The notes below the pieces were generated by a model, which was not told where the DNA came from, searched no databases, and worked only from the letters and a program-made list of their open reading frames with translations. From the NCBI RefSeq assembly GCF_963678835.1, contig NZ_OY787469.1:62001-126000 (forward strand): a DNA stretch of 64,000 bases, in the 5' to 3' direction. Source of the stretch: an uncultured Desulfuromonas sp. Its GTDB lineage: Bacteria > Desulfobacterota > Desulfuromonadia > Desulfuromonadales > Desulfuromonadaceae. How positions within the stretch are numbered: position 1 is the stretch's first letter; each line of letters opens with the position of its first letter. Of this stretch, positions 48,129 to 58,200 are shown one piece after another. The position numbers and the translations under genes are program-made.

Positions 48129-49058
48129 ATGTCGGAAACCATATACGATGTTGTGATCATAGGTGGTGGCCCTGCCGGATTGACGGCGGGACTCTACTGC
48201 TCCCGTGCCCGTCTCAACACCCTGTTGATTGAAAAAATGATTCTCGGCGGCCAGGTGATGATCACCACCGATGTTGAAAATTATCCCGGCTTTCCCGGCG
48301 GCATCACCGGACCGGAACTGATGGAGCGCTTTCAAACCCACTGCCAGGAGTTCGGCCTTCAGGTTACCACCGGTGAAGTGAGCACCATTGTCGATGAGGG
48401 CAAGATCAAACGGATCAAGACTGTTGATGGCGACCTGCTGGCCCGCGCTGTGATCATTGCCACCGGCGCATCGCCGCGCAAACTGGGCATCCCCGGCGAA
48501 AAGGAGATGATCGGCCGCGGCGTCTCCTACTGCGCCACCTGCGACGGGGCCTTTTACCGCAATGTTCCTGTTGCCATCAACGGCGGTGGCGATACTGCGG
48601 TGGAAGAGGCCATGTTTCTCAGTCGCTTCGCCAGCAAGGTCTACCTGATCCACCGTCGTGACCAGCTGCGTGCCGTCGAAGTCCTTCAGGAACGGCTCAA
48701 GGCTAACGACAAGATCGAGGTTTTGTGGAACAAGACGGTTCAGGAAGCGCATGGCGACAACACCGGCCTGACCCATCTGACCCTTGAAGATACCCAGAGT
48801 GGCGAACACAGCACGTTGGAAACCACCGGCCTGTTCGTTGCTATCGGAGTGACCCCGATCACCCACTTCCTTGAAGGGGTCGTTGATCTCAACGACGACG
48901 GCTATGTCATCACCGACACCCAGTGCCAGACCTCGGTCGAAGGCATCTATGCTGCCGGCGATGTACGCTCCGGTGTTCTCAAACAGATCGCCACAGCCGT
49001 GGGCGACGGTGCAACCGCCGCCTGGGTGGTTGAAAAATTCCTGTCGGAAAACAACTAA
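48129..49058 (+). CDS. trxB: Thioredoxin-disulfide reductase
   Basis: A 309-residue FAD- and NADPH-dependent enzyme that reduces thioredoxin. It shows the FAD-binding GGGPAGLTAGLYCSRA, the redox-active CATCDGAFYRN (about residue 134), the NADPH-binding GGGDTAVEEAMFLSRFA and the C-terminal FAD motif AAGDVRSGVLKQIATAVGDG. A strong AAGGAG lies 7 bases before the ATG. A terminator follows, so it is a single-gene unit; no thioredoxin gene is adjacent. Confidence 0.96.
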   Translation: MSETIYDVVIIGGGPAGLTAGLYCSRARLNTLLIEKMILGGQVMITTDVENYPGFPGGITGPELMERFQTHCQEFGLQVTTGEVSTIVDEGKIKRIKTVDGDLLARAVIIATGASPRKLGIPGEKEMIGRGVSYCATCDGAFYRNVPVAINGGGDTAVEEAMFLSRFASKVYLIHRRDQLRAVEVLQERLKANDKIEVLWNKTVQEAHGDNTGLTHLTLEDTQSGEHSTLETTGLFVAIGVTPITHFLEGVVDLNDDGYVITDTQCQTSVEGIYAAGDVRSGVLKQIATAVGDGATAAWVVEKFLSENN

Positions 49059-49073
49059 AGCCGTTGCAGAACC

Positions 49074-49110
49074 ACAACCGGAGATTGCTCTTGCGACTCC
49101 GGTTGTTTTA
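49074..49110 (+). terminator. Rho-independent terminator of trxB
   Basis: A 10-bp stem (ACAACCGGAG with CTCCGGTTGT), 13-base loop and TTTTA tail, 15 bp after trxB. Confidence 0.85.
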
Positions 49111-49164
49111 TGTCTATATTATTTGCCTTTTGTAATAATTTTACTCAAATAAGAGTTGTCTATT

Positions 49165-50688
49165 TTGGCAAATATTTTATCGGGAGCCCTGATCGGGATT
49201 GATGCCTATCCAGTGGAAGTTGAGGTGGATGTCGCCCAGGGGCTGCCACAGTTCTCTACCGTCGGACTGCCGGAAGGTGCGGTCAAAGAGAGCAAGGATC
49301 GCGTCAAATCGGCGATCAAAAACAGTGGCTACGATTTTCCTGTGCGGCGCATCACCGTCAACCTGGCCCCGGCCGATATCCGCAAAGATGCCGCTTCCCT
49401 CGATCTACCCATGGCTCTGGGTATCCTTGCCGCCACCGGCATTGTCGGCGAAAAAGCCCGCCGCTATCTGTATATGGGCGAACTCTCTCTCGATGGTCGC
49501 ATTAAAGCGGTGCGCGGCACGCTGGCGGTGGCGGCTGCGGCTAAAGACTGGAACCTCGACGGACTGATCCTGCCTCAGGACAATGCGGCCGAAGGTGCAG
49601 CCGTTCAGGGGTTGCCGGTTTACCCCGTGGAAAACCTCGCCCAGGTGGTGATGTTTCTTAATGACGAAACAGCCCTCTGCGCCTTTTCGGAACCATCACC
49701 GCCCATCACCGCAAGCCTCTGCCACGAAGAAAACTTCAGCGAAGTGTGTGGCCAGCAACATGCCAAACGTGCGCTGGAGGTCGCTGCAGCCGGCGGGCAC
49801 AACATGCTGATGGTTGGTCCGCCAGGCAGCGGCAAGACCATGCTGGCCAGACGCGTTCCAACGATATTACCGCAACTCGATTTCAATGAGGCGCTGGAAA
49901 CCACTAAAATTCATTCTGTCTCCGGCCTGCTTGGCCAGCATGAGGCGCTGATCCGCCAGCGACCCTTTCGCGCTCCCCATCACACGATTTCCGATGCCGG
50001 ACTGATTGGCGGCGGCAGTATTCCACGCCCCGGCGAAGTGAGCCTATCGCACAACGGCGTGTTGTTTCTTGATGAGCTGCCTGAATTTCGCAAAAACGTG
50101 TTGGAGATGTTACGCCAACCCCTTGAGGATGGCCAAGTGGTGATCAGCCGTGCCGCGTTGAGTCTCACTTATCCGGCCGACTTCATGCTGGTTGCCGCCA
50201 TGAACCCCTGCCAGTGCGGCTTTCTCGGTGACAGCCATCATGCCTGCCACTGCACACCGCAACAGCTGCAGCGCTACCGCATGCGCTTATCCGGGCCACT
50301 TCTAGACCGCATCGATTTACACATTGAAGTGCCGCGCGTCCATCATCAGGACCTGATCGACAACCAGAGCGGCGAATCGAGCGAAACCATCCGCCGCCGG
50401 GTTGAACTCGCCCGTCAGGTGCAACGCGAACGGTTCCACAAACATCAGCTCTTCACCAACGCCCAAATGCAGTCGCGACACATTCGCACCTTTTGCGCCC
50501 TCAACAGCGAAGGCGAACAACTCCTCGCCCAGGTCACTCAGCGCCTCGGCCTGTCAGCACGCAGCTATGGCCGCATTCTCAAAGTCGCCCGCACCATTGC
50601 CGATCTGAGTGGCGAACAAAACATTCTTCAACCCCACCTGGCCGAAGCGATCCAATACCGATCTCTGGACCGACCTCAACGGCATTAA
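49165..50688 (+). CDS. ComM/YifB-family AAA+ ATPase (Mg-chelatase-like)
   Basis: A 507-residue protein of the YifB/ComM family, hexameric helicases promoting branch migration during natural transformation. The N-terminal Lon-protease-like ChlI fold begins [20 protein letters not shown]; the AAA+ core has [13 protein letters not shown] (about 218) and LFLDELPEF; a cysteine cluster ([15 protein letters not shown]) and the C-terminal Mg-chelatase domain follow. The start is TTG; 49165 has AAGAG nine bases upstream, while 49156 would have no room for it. It lies on its own; no competence genes are adjacent. The IS element begins 94 bp after it. Confidence 0.93.
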   Translation: MANILSGALIGIDAYPVEVEVDVAQGLPQFSTVGLPEGAVKESKDRVKSAIKNSGYDFPVRRITVNLAPADIRKDAASLDLPMALGILAATGIVGEKARRYLYMGELSLDGRIKAVRGTLAVAAAAKDWNLDGLILPQDNAAEGAAVQGLPVYPVENLAQVVMFLNDETALCAFSEPSPPITASLCHEENFSEVCGQQHAKRALEVAAAGGHNMLMVGPPGSGKTMLARRVPTILPQLDFNEALETTKIHSVSGLLGQHEALIRQRPFRAPHHTISDAGLIGGGSIPRPGEVSLSHNGVLFLDELPEFRKNVLEMLRQPLEDGQVVISRAALSLTYPADFMLVAAMNPCQCGFLGDSHHACHCTPQQLQRYRMRLSGPLLDRIDLHIEVPRVHHQDLIDNQSGESSETIRRRVELARQVQRERFHKHQLFTNAQMQSRHIRTFCALNSEGEQLLAQVTQRLGLSARSYGRILKVARTIADLSGEQNILQPHLAEAIQYRSLDRPQRH

Positions 50689-50782
50689 ATACCAGTAAAG
50701 CTTTATATCTTTTTCCAGACAACCCAAGAAGAGCATTACAAAACCCACCCGAGAAAAGATCCTAAAACTGTTACTAGGTCTT

Positions 50783-52036
50783 CACTGCTGTCTCACAGTT
50801 TGATCAATAAATAAAAAGGCTTAGAACGTTCCCGTGTTACAATGAGTTCGCCAAAACACCATTAAAAACAGGAGGTTCTAAGCCATGGCGCATTGTAGCA
50901 CTGTTCTTTCGCAAATAGTACGAATTTTCCCGAGACATGAATTTCAGGCCCTGGCCAACAAACATCATGCCGGACAGAAATTCCGCTCGTTTTCCCGCTG
51001 GTCACAGTTTGTTGCTCTGCTGACAGCACAACTGAGCGGTCGTGATAGCTTGCGGGATATTGTTGAAAATATGTCGGCTCAAGCCAGCAAGCTTTATCAT
51101 CTCGGAGTTAAGCCGTTCAGTCGGGCAACGCTGAGTCGAGCCAATGAGCAACAGCCTCACAAAATGTACGAAGCGCTGTTTCTTCGGCTGCTGAACCGCT
51201 GCCAGTCGCTGGCTCCGCGAAACAAAGCGTTCAAGCTCAAGGGCAAGATCTACCTGCTCGATGCCTCGCTGGTGGATCTGACTCTATCGTTGTTTCCCTG
51301 GGCCCAGTACCGTAAAAGCAAAGGGGCTGCGAAGCTGCATATCGGCTTGGATGCCGACGGTTACCTACCCGCTTTCGTCAATATGACAGCAGGCAAGGAA
51401 CATGAAATCAACATCGCCCGAGAACTCAAATGGCCCAAAGGCTCTTACATTGTGTTCGACCGGGGTTATACCGATTATTCCTGGTATCAGGAATTGACCG
51501 AAGACGGTGTCTTCTTTGTCACGCGCCTGAAAACTAATGCGGTGACGACTCCCGGCCCACTGCGCAGGGGCCGCAAAAGCCCTGGCGTGTTGCGTGACCA
51601 GCAGATCAAGCTCAAAGGAGTTGATGGCACCTATCGCAAGGTTCGTTACCTGGACGAGGAGACCGACATTACCTATGAGTTTCTGACCAATGAACTGGAC
51701 CTCCCGGCGGCAACGGTCGCCCAGTTATACAAAGAACGCTGGCAGATTGAGCTGTTCTTCAAATGGATCAAGCAGAATCTGCGCGTTAAGAGCTTTCTGG
51801 GCACCTCTTACAATGCGGTGATGACCCAGCTGTGGATTGCCTTATGCGCCTATCTGGTGCTGGCATTTCTGAAGTTTCAGTCAAAACTTCGGCATTCCAT
51901 GCAGCAGATATTGCGGTTATTACAGCTAAATTTGTTTGAGAGACGCGATTTTATGGGGTCGTTCAAGCCACCAGAGCTAAAAAACACTATAGACAACAAT
52001 CAGTTAGCCCTTATTTGAAACTATGAGACAGCAGTG
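50783..52036. mobile_element. IS4-family insertion sequence, 1254 bp
   Basis: Bounded by inverted repeats: CACTGCTGTCTCACAGTTT at the left end and the inverse of CACTGCTGTCTCATAGTTT at the right end (18 of 19 positions match). It holds one complete transposase gene. No target-site duplication was found when the bases just outside the ends were compared, so the ends may be off by a base or two or the duplication may have decayed. It sits between comM and the giant secreted protein gene. Confidence 0.9.
50885..52018 (+). CDS. IS4-family DDE transposase
   Basis: A 377-residue transposase with an N-terminal DUF4372-like region (RSFSRWSQFVALLTAQLSGRDSLRDI) and the DDE catalytic domain: first aspartate in YLLDASLVDL, second in YIVFDRGYTDY, and the glutamate in the YREK signature of IS4 elements (Y-KE-R-WQI-E...K near residue 284). 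No frameshift or stop is visible, so it may be active. GGAGG lies 7 bases before the ATG. Confidence 0.95.
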   Translation: MAHCSTVLSQIVRIFPRHEFQALANKHHAGQKFRSFSRWSQFVALLTAQLSGRDSLRDIVENMSAQASKLYHLGVKPFSRATLSRANEQQPHKMYEALFLRLLNRCQSLAPRNKAFKLKGKIYLLDASLVDLTLSLFPWAQYRKSKGAAKLHIGLDADGYLPAFVNMTAGKEHEINIARELKWPKGSYIVFDRGYTDYSWYQELTEDGVFFVTRLKTNAVTTPGPLRRGRKSPGVLRDQQIKLKGVDGTYRKVRYLDEETDITYEFLTNELDLPAATVAQLYKERWQIELFFKWIKQNLRVKSFLGTSYNAVMTQLWIALCAYLVLAFLKFQSKLRHSMQQILRLLQLNLFERRDFMGSFKPPELKNTIDNNQLALI

Positions 52037-52286
52037 ATTTATGCAGATCAATTCATGTCATAAAAAACATCGTTTTTTCTGCTTAAGGCAAACCCAGGCC
52101 CTCCCCTTCTTGAGAATTTACACATCACAACAACAAATCGGATTTACCGAAAAAAGACAATAAAACAATAAATAATTTAAATATTTGAATATTTTGTTTG
52201 AATTTATCATTCCGCGAGCATAGATTTGCAAATATTTGTTAAAAATAAACAATAAGCTAAATCCAGGTGAAAATGGGGAGATTAAA

Positions 52287-55200
52287 ATGCACTCTCGTGG
52301 CAAAAATAGCGCGACAACGCCAAAGAAAACGAAAAATTTCAGCCTCTTAGTAATTTTACTACTCTCAATATCGACACTGTTCCTTTTCTCTTCTACGACA
52401 TGGGCAAATCCAGTAGAAATCAGCAGCGGCCTTGACTGGCTGGAAGCAAACCAGCAGCCCGATGGTTTCTGGGCAGACACACAGGTTACTGACCTTCATG
52501 CGAGCTCAGAAGTTCTTACAGTTCTCGCATTATTTTCTTCAGAGAGCGCTTCAACAAGAACTGGAAAAAATTGGTTATCCACCCAAGAGCTCCTTTCGAC
52601 GGATTCATTGGCTCGTTATATTCTTGCGACGGAGGACATTTCACCGATAGATGAACTACTCAACATGCAATCCTTAAGTGGCGGATGGGGAGGATCGGCC
52701 GATTTCCAAGAAAATAACTTGGATACCTGCCTCGCACTTCTCGCGCTCAATGTCACTAATGATTCATCAGCCTTAGATCTTAATTCGGCACTTGCTTTTC
52801 TCGTGCAAAATCAGAATGAAGACGGTGGCTGGGGGTTCCTTCCCGAAGACGGCAGCAACCTTTATATAACAGCCCTAGTTGACATAACTCTTCAAAAATT
52901 CCCACAGGTTGCCACTCTCGCTGAGGCTGTTGACAATGCCACTACATATCTTTTCGGACTTCAAAATACAGATGGCTCTTTTGGAGCAAACAGCCTAGTC
53001 AGTGAAACATCTTTAGCCTACGAAGCCTTGCTCCCCGTTGTTGAAAATCTATCAATACTTGATGGAACTGTAACTTTTATCAAGGCGGAACAATCTATTG
53101 ACGGCTCATGGAAGCAAAGTGCGTTTCTGACGGCTCTGGCACTCAGGGCTCTTTATTTTTCAGAGAACATGCCTGCACCACCACCGCTGCCCCCTGCAGG
53201 AGGGGTTATCTCTGGAAAGGTCGTGGACTACGCAACAGCACAAGGACTTGATAACGTCACTATCAATCTTGACAGCAATCCCTTAGTCAGCACACATACA
53301 GATGCAACGGGACACTTCATCCTAAACAATGTTCCATCAGGTGAGCAGTCTCTTACCATTTCTCTGGACTCTTACCAAACGGTGCAAGTATCAGCCAACG
53401 TGGTTGTCAATGAAACAAGCACCCTTATGGATATAGAACTTGTGTCCAGCTTCTCAACCGGAACTATTGAGGGAACCATCACCGACCCGTCTGGTGCGCC
53501 TGTAACTGATGCACTCATAACGGTATCTGGATCATGGGACGGCACCATCATGACCGGTTCTGACGGACATTTCCTCTTTGACTATGTCACTCCCGGCGAT
53601 GTCATGATTGCTGTCGCAAAAGAGGGCTACGCACTCTCTTCTACGACAGGAAAAATCTTACCTCGAACAACTCTCTACTACAGTCCTCAGCTACAAATCG
53701 GCGCGACTGCGATAAATACTGGCACCATAATGGGAAAAGTCATTGAAAGCCATTTTGGCCTACCCATGGATCACCTCCCTGAAGAAGAGGGAATTACAGT
53801 CTCACTGGGAGACAATATTTCCATCGAACCAGATGCAGACAATGAAGGGAAATTTAAAATCGAAGGATTACAACCTGGAATTTATCAAGTTGTCATTGGT
53901 GGGCCAGCAGTTGATGGCCGAACATTCAGAGTCGCGATTTCCGGCGGCGAAACGATTGACCTTGGGACAATCGCCCTCGACCTTACTGTTTCCAAGATGC
54001 TTCTAAAAGGACTGATCACCGACAGACTTTCCGGAACCCCCATAGAGAATGCAGAAGTTTTCATTGAGCAGACGATGCAAACCGGCCGCTCCGACGTGTT
54101 GGGCACCTACGCCATCGACAACATCGACCATCCCGCCGACCTAACATTGAAAGTTTCCGCGAAAGGTTATACCGGCAGAACTTTTTACATCAAAACATCG
54201 ACTTACATTCAGCAGCTCGATGTCGCTTTACAGCCACAGCTTTTTACTGGGACTCTCACCGGCAAAATCGTGGATGCCTCTTTAAATACTCCGATAGAAG
54301 GAGTGACACTGCAATTTATTGATACCCCTTCGCTCTCAACAACGACTGGCGACGATGGGAAATTTATTTTTGAGACAGTCCCAAGCGGATCGCACCAAGT
54401 CCTGCTATCTCATGCAAGCTACAGCTCACGAACTCTGACAACATCCATTGCCGCCGGAGTTGTGAATGATGTCGGAAGCATCGGGCTTGGCGCCTATCCT
54501 CTTAGCGCCTCAATTCAGGGTACTGTTTGGGATGCGGATTTAGATATGCCTTTTGCGGATGTTACCATCGTGGCTAATGACGATTTGCAAACCGTTACCG
54601 GGGAAGATGGTCGTTATGTTTTGGATGATGTTCCTGCAGGTCCAATTGAAGTGGCGACATCAACGTCGAAACCAGAATATTTTAATGCTCGATATTCAGG
54701 AAACCTTGAAGAGGGCGGGGTTTTGGTGTTTAGTCCGAAACTCTCCACTGCGACGTTATCCACTGTGGACATCACCCTGCAAACGGACAAATCAATTTAC
54801 CAGTATGGTGAACATGTCAACCTGAATATTTACTTAAAGAATACGGAAGACATTGAACACTCGGGCTCACTGCATGTGCAGGTTTGTGATACCAATGATG
54901 CCGTTATTTTTGAATCTACACTTGATAAGACGCTAACGGCAAATAACTCATCCGCCCAGGCTTATGAGATCACCCTTCCGGAGCAAATGCTAAGCGGTTA
55001 CTGTAGGGTTTCCGCTGAATTTACTAATCCGTCTGGCTCCCTCCTTGGTAGCGGGACCACCCGTTTTGGCGTCGCGATCAGTGACGTTTCTATTTCTCCC
55101 GAATTGCCCGAACAGTTCCAGGCAGGGGAAAACACCCTATTCTTCAACCTGGCTAATAATGTCTTTTTACCCGTCTCCTCAGGCAGTCTGGAAGTGGTAC

Positions 55201-58200
55201 TGATTGCCCCCAATGGTGAAAACGTATGGTCTCAAGCTCAAGATTTCAGCCTTGATTTGGGAGAGAGTCTAACGCTTGAATTTCAGATGGAGATCCCCGA
55301 CCTTAAATTCGGTAACTACATTCTGAAGTATACGCAGCAAGATGAAACAAATGCCTTACAGGAGACGGAAATTGTTTTACCAAACACGGTGGAACTTGCG
55401 GCGCACTACGACAGCGCTTTTCTTCGCGCCGGTGAGATGGCTAACCTGTTTGTTTCTCTGACAAACAGCGGTAAGTTTAACCTTAATCACTCCGAAAGCG
55501 ACGAAGTTTCCATTGCGGCTGTCGTTTCTGATGCCGAATATTCGGAAACAAAAGTACTTTCTTCCTCTCTTGACAGTGGAAATGATGTTGAAGATCTGCT
55601 TTATCGTTTTTTATTACCGACATCACTCTCATCAGGAAATCATGTCACCCAGGTAACGGCAACGCTATCATCCGGTTCATCTGTTCACACAACGATCCAA
55701 CTGGCAATTCCCTATTCACTGTTGTCCCTGGAAACTCTTGAAAAAGAAACGTATTTGCCGGAAGAGTTTATTCAGCCCGTTGTCGCCAACAACGGCGGCA
55801 CGGAGACGTCCGCTCAATACGCACTCAAGCTTTATGACGATAACTCAGCGTTGCTTACTCAAGAAACAGGAACCCTTGTCATTCCTCCAGGTACCGCCAT
55901 ACCTCTGCAACTCTTAATCCCCGCTGGAACATCAGCGGGAAACTACCATCTCATTGTTGCCCTGAAAGATACAGAAACCGGCAAAGAAAGTTCCAACGAT
56001 TTTCCGCTTGTCATCAATGGCTCCAGCGCAAGCCTGCAAGTTGAAACAGAGGAATATATTTACTTACTCAGTGAGGACATCAACAGCACTTCGATAGTTA
56101 CCAACGGCATTATGCCATTGGAACAGAGTACTCTTCATCTCGAAGTCGTTGCGGAAGACGCTAATTATTTAGAAAAGACCTGGAGCAGTGAATTCGATTT
56201 TCAGCAGGCTGAACGCTCTGGTATCGACACCTATGAAATAGCTGACGCTGTAAGCTTAATGGCTTTTGGCGATAATTTCGATGACGGCAAATGGAATGAG
56301 GACCGTTGGAGGTGGGATCACTCCTCAGAGGTTTCACCTTATCCACCCGAAGAACAGGATGGGACGATTGGCGTGTCTCTGCCAAACAACCCTGACCGAA
56401 ACTGGATCAGCTCACACCTGAGAACCGCACAAAAAATAACCGGTGACTTTGAAGCCGTTGTTGATTATGACATTGTCAGTGCATGGAACAGCGGCGGAAA
56501 CAACCACCCTGCCGGACTTGAATTTCGTAATGACACCTGGAAAGTCCGTGTCGATGTCTGGGGGCGCTCTCCCACCTATGGAACGATTGCAACCACTGGT
56601 GGGTACAGTAATGCCGGCGCGGCATCAACAACAGGACGGTTTAGAATTACCCGGGTAGGCTCCACTTACACCACCTATTACTGGAGAAATTCCACTTGGC
56701 GTCGATTCAAGACGTTTTACAATAAACCAGCCGGACCAACCTGGGTCCGCCTTATGTGCTATGGACAAGGGGGGCGGGTGGAAACCCTTTTCGACAATTT
56801 TATCGTAACGCCACACACCTATCCGGAAACAGGGACAATAACCTTTAAGTACGACAGTGCCAGAGATGATGAATGGGGCAAGCTTTCTTACAATGCTGAA
56901 ATTCCTGAAGGAACTCAAATCCAGTTCCGAACCCGCTCAGCAGACACGGAAACAGCCCTCATTGACGCGGAATGGAGCGATCACATCTCAACAAGCGGAT
57001 CCAAAATCACAAGCCCCAAAGGCCGTTGGATCGAAGTGGAAGCTACACTGGCCACAACCGATAACGGCATTACCCCGATTCTTCATGATGTTACCGTAAC
57101 CAAGGGAGCAGAGGCTGGTGAGTCGATTTGGGAGACAACCTTGCCGGTCGACGCGCTTTCTTCAGAAGAAAGCGCTGATTTCAGCGAACTTGTTCCCTCG
57201 GTTAGCATTGCCGGCAAATTCTTTTTGCGTGGACACATCATTTCACAGAGCGGACAAGTTATCGCCGATGCCAGCACACCCTTTTGTGTCGTTGAGGATG
57301 GAATGCAATTATCCTTCTCTACCGACAAAAAAGTCTATAAGCCAGGAGAAAAGATTCTTGTTCAAGGGTCTGTCCGAAATTCCACTGAGGCCTACATTTC
57401 GGACACTGGGATTAGTATCAATAGCGAGGTATCTTCAGAATCCCTTTATTGGGAATTGTTTGACATGCCGGCATTTGGTCATCATGACTTTTCGTTTACC
57501 ACGATAGCCGGAGATGAAGGAATTTTTGCTCTGAGTGGCCTGCTTCTGCAAAATGGAACCACTCTCTCCGAGTTCAGCAGTCAATACGAAATCGCTTCCC
57601 CACAGCTTGAGGCTGTTCTGGAAGCACCGGAAACAGCCGATGAAGAAGCCTTTCTGTTGCATCTTAGCTTGAACAATCCTGGAAACGTTGAGCTCGAACT
57701 CAACGTTCGCATTACAGACAATCACAATGCCCTGATTGATCAGCAAACTGTTCGCATCGCCGCTGGAGAAACTAGGTCCATTGACTCGCTTGAGAAAATT
57801 TCTCAGGACACAATCTTTAAAATTGAAATCAGTGGAGACAGTGCAGTCTTTTTAGAAAAAGAGGTTTTATTCATCCCTACAGTCATCGATAAAGAAATTG
57901 ATGTCGAAGTTTTTGTTGATCAAGTTTCTTACAATCCCAACGAATCCGCGACATTAACTTCAACAATCACATCCGGGTCAATTTGGGAAAATCTTTTTGC
58001 TGAAATTATTATTACAGATCCACAAGGAAGCACCCTCTTTTCCGCCACGGAGAACATCTCCACTCTTTCGCCCGGCCAGTCGATTCTTCTCAATAACTAC
58101 TGGGATACCGGTGCAAATACGGCCGGTAATTATCTTGTTAATGTCCAGATACGAGACAACTCAGGTACGGTCGTTACGTCAGCATCCCGCGATCTTGTTA

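Noticed and set aside
50760..50782. Target-site duplication for the IS element
   Set aside because: Bases just outside the left end (AGGTCT) and the right end (ATTTAT) do not match.
52118..52480. 120-codon minus-strand frame before the giant gene
   Set aside because: It lies opposite the start, signal peptide and leader of the giant gene and has a low-complexity Phe/Leu composition typical of antisense to a signal sequence.
52287..53170. Functional squalene/terpene cyclase
   Set aside because: The toroid repeats are there, but no DxDD or aspartate-rich catalytic motif of cyclases is seen and the protein is exported, so only the fold is proposed.
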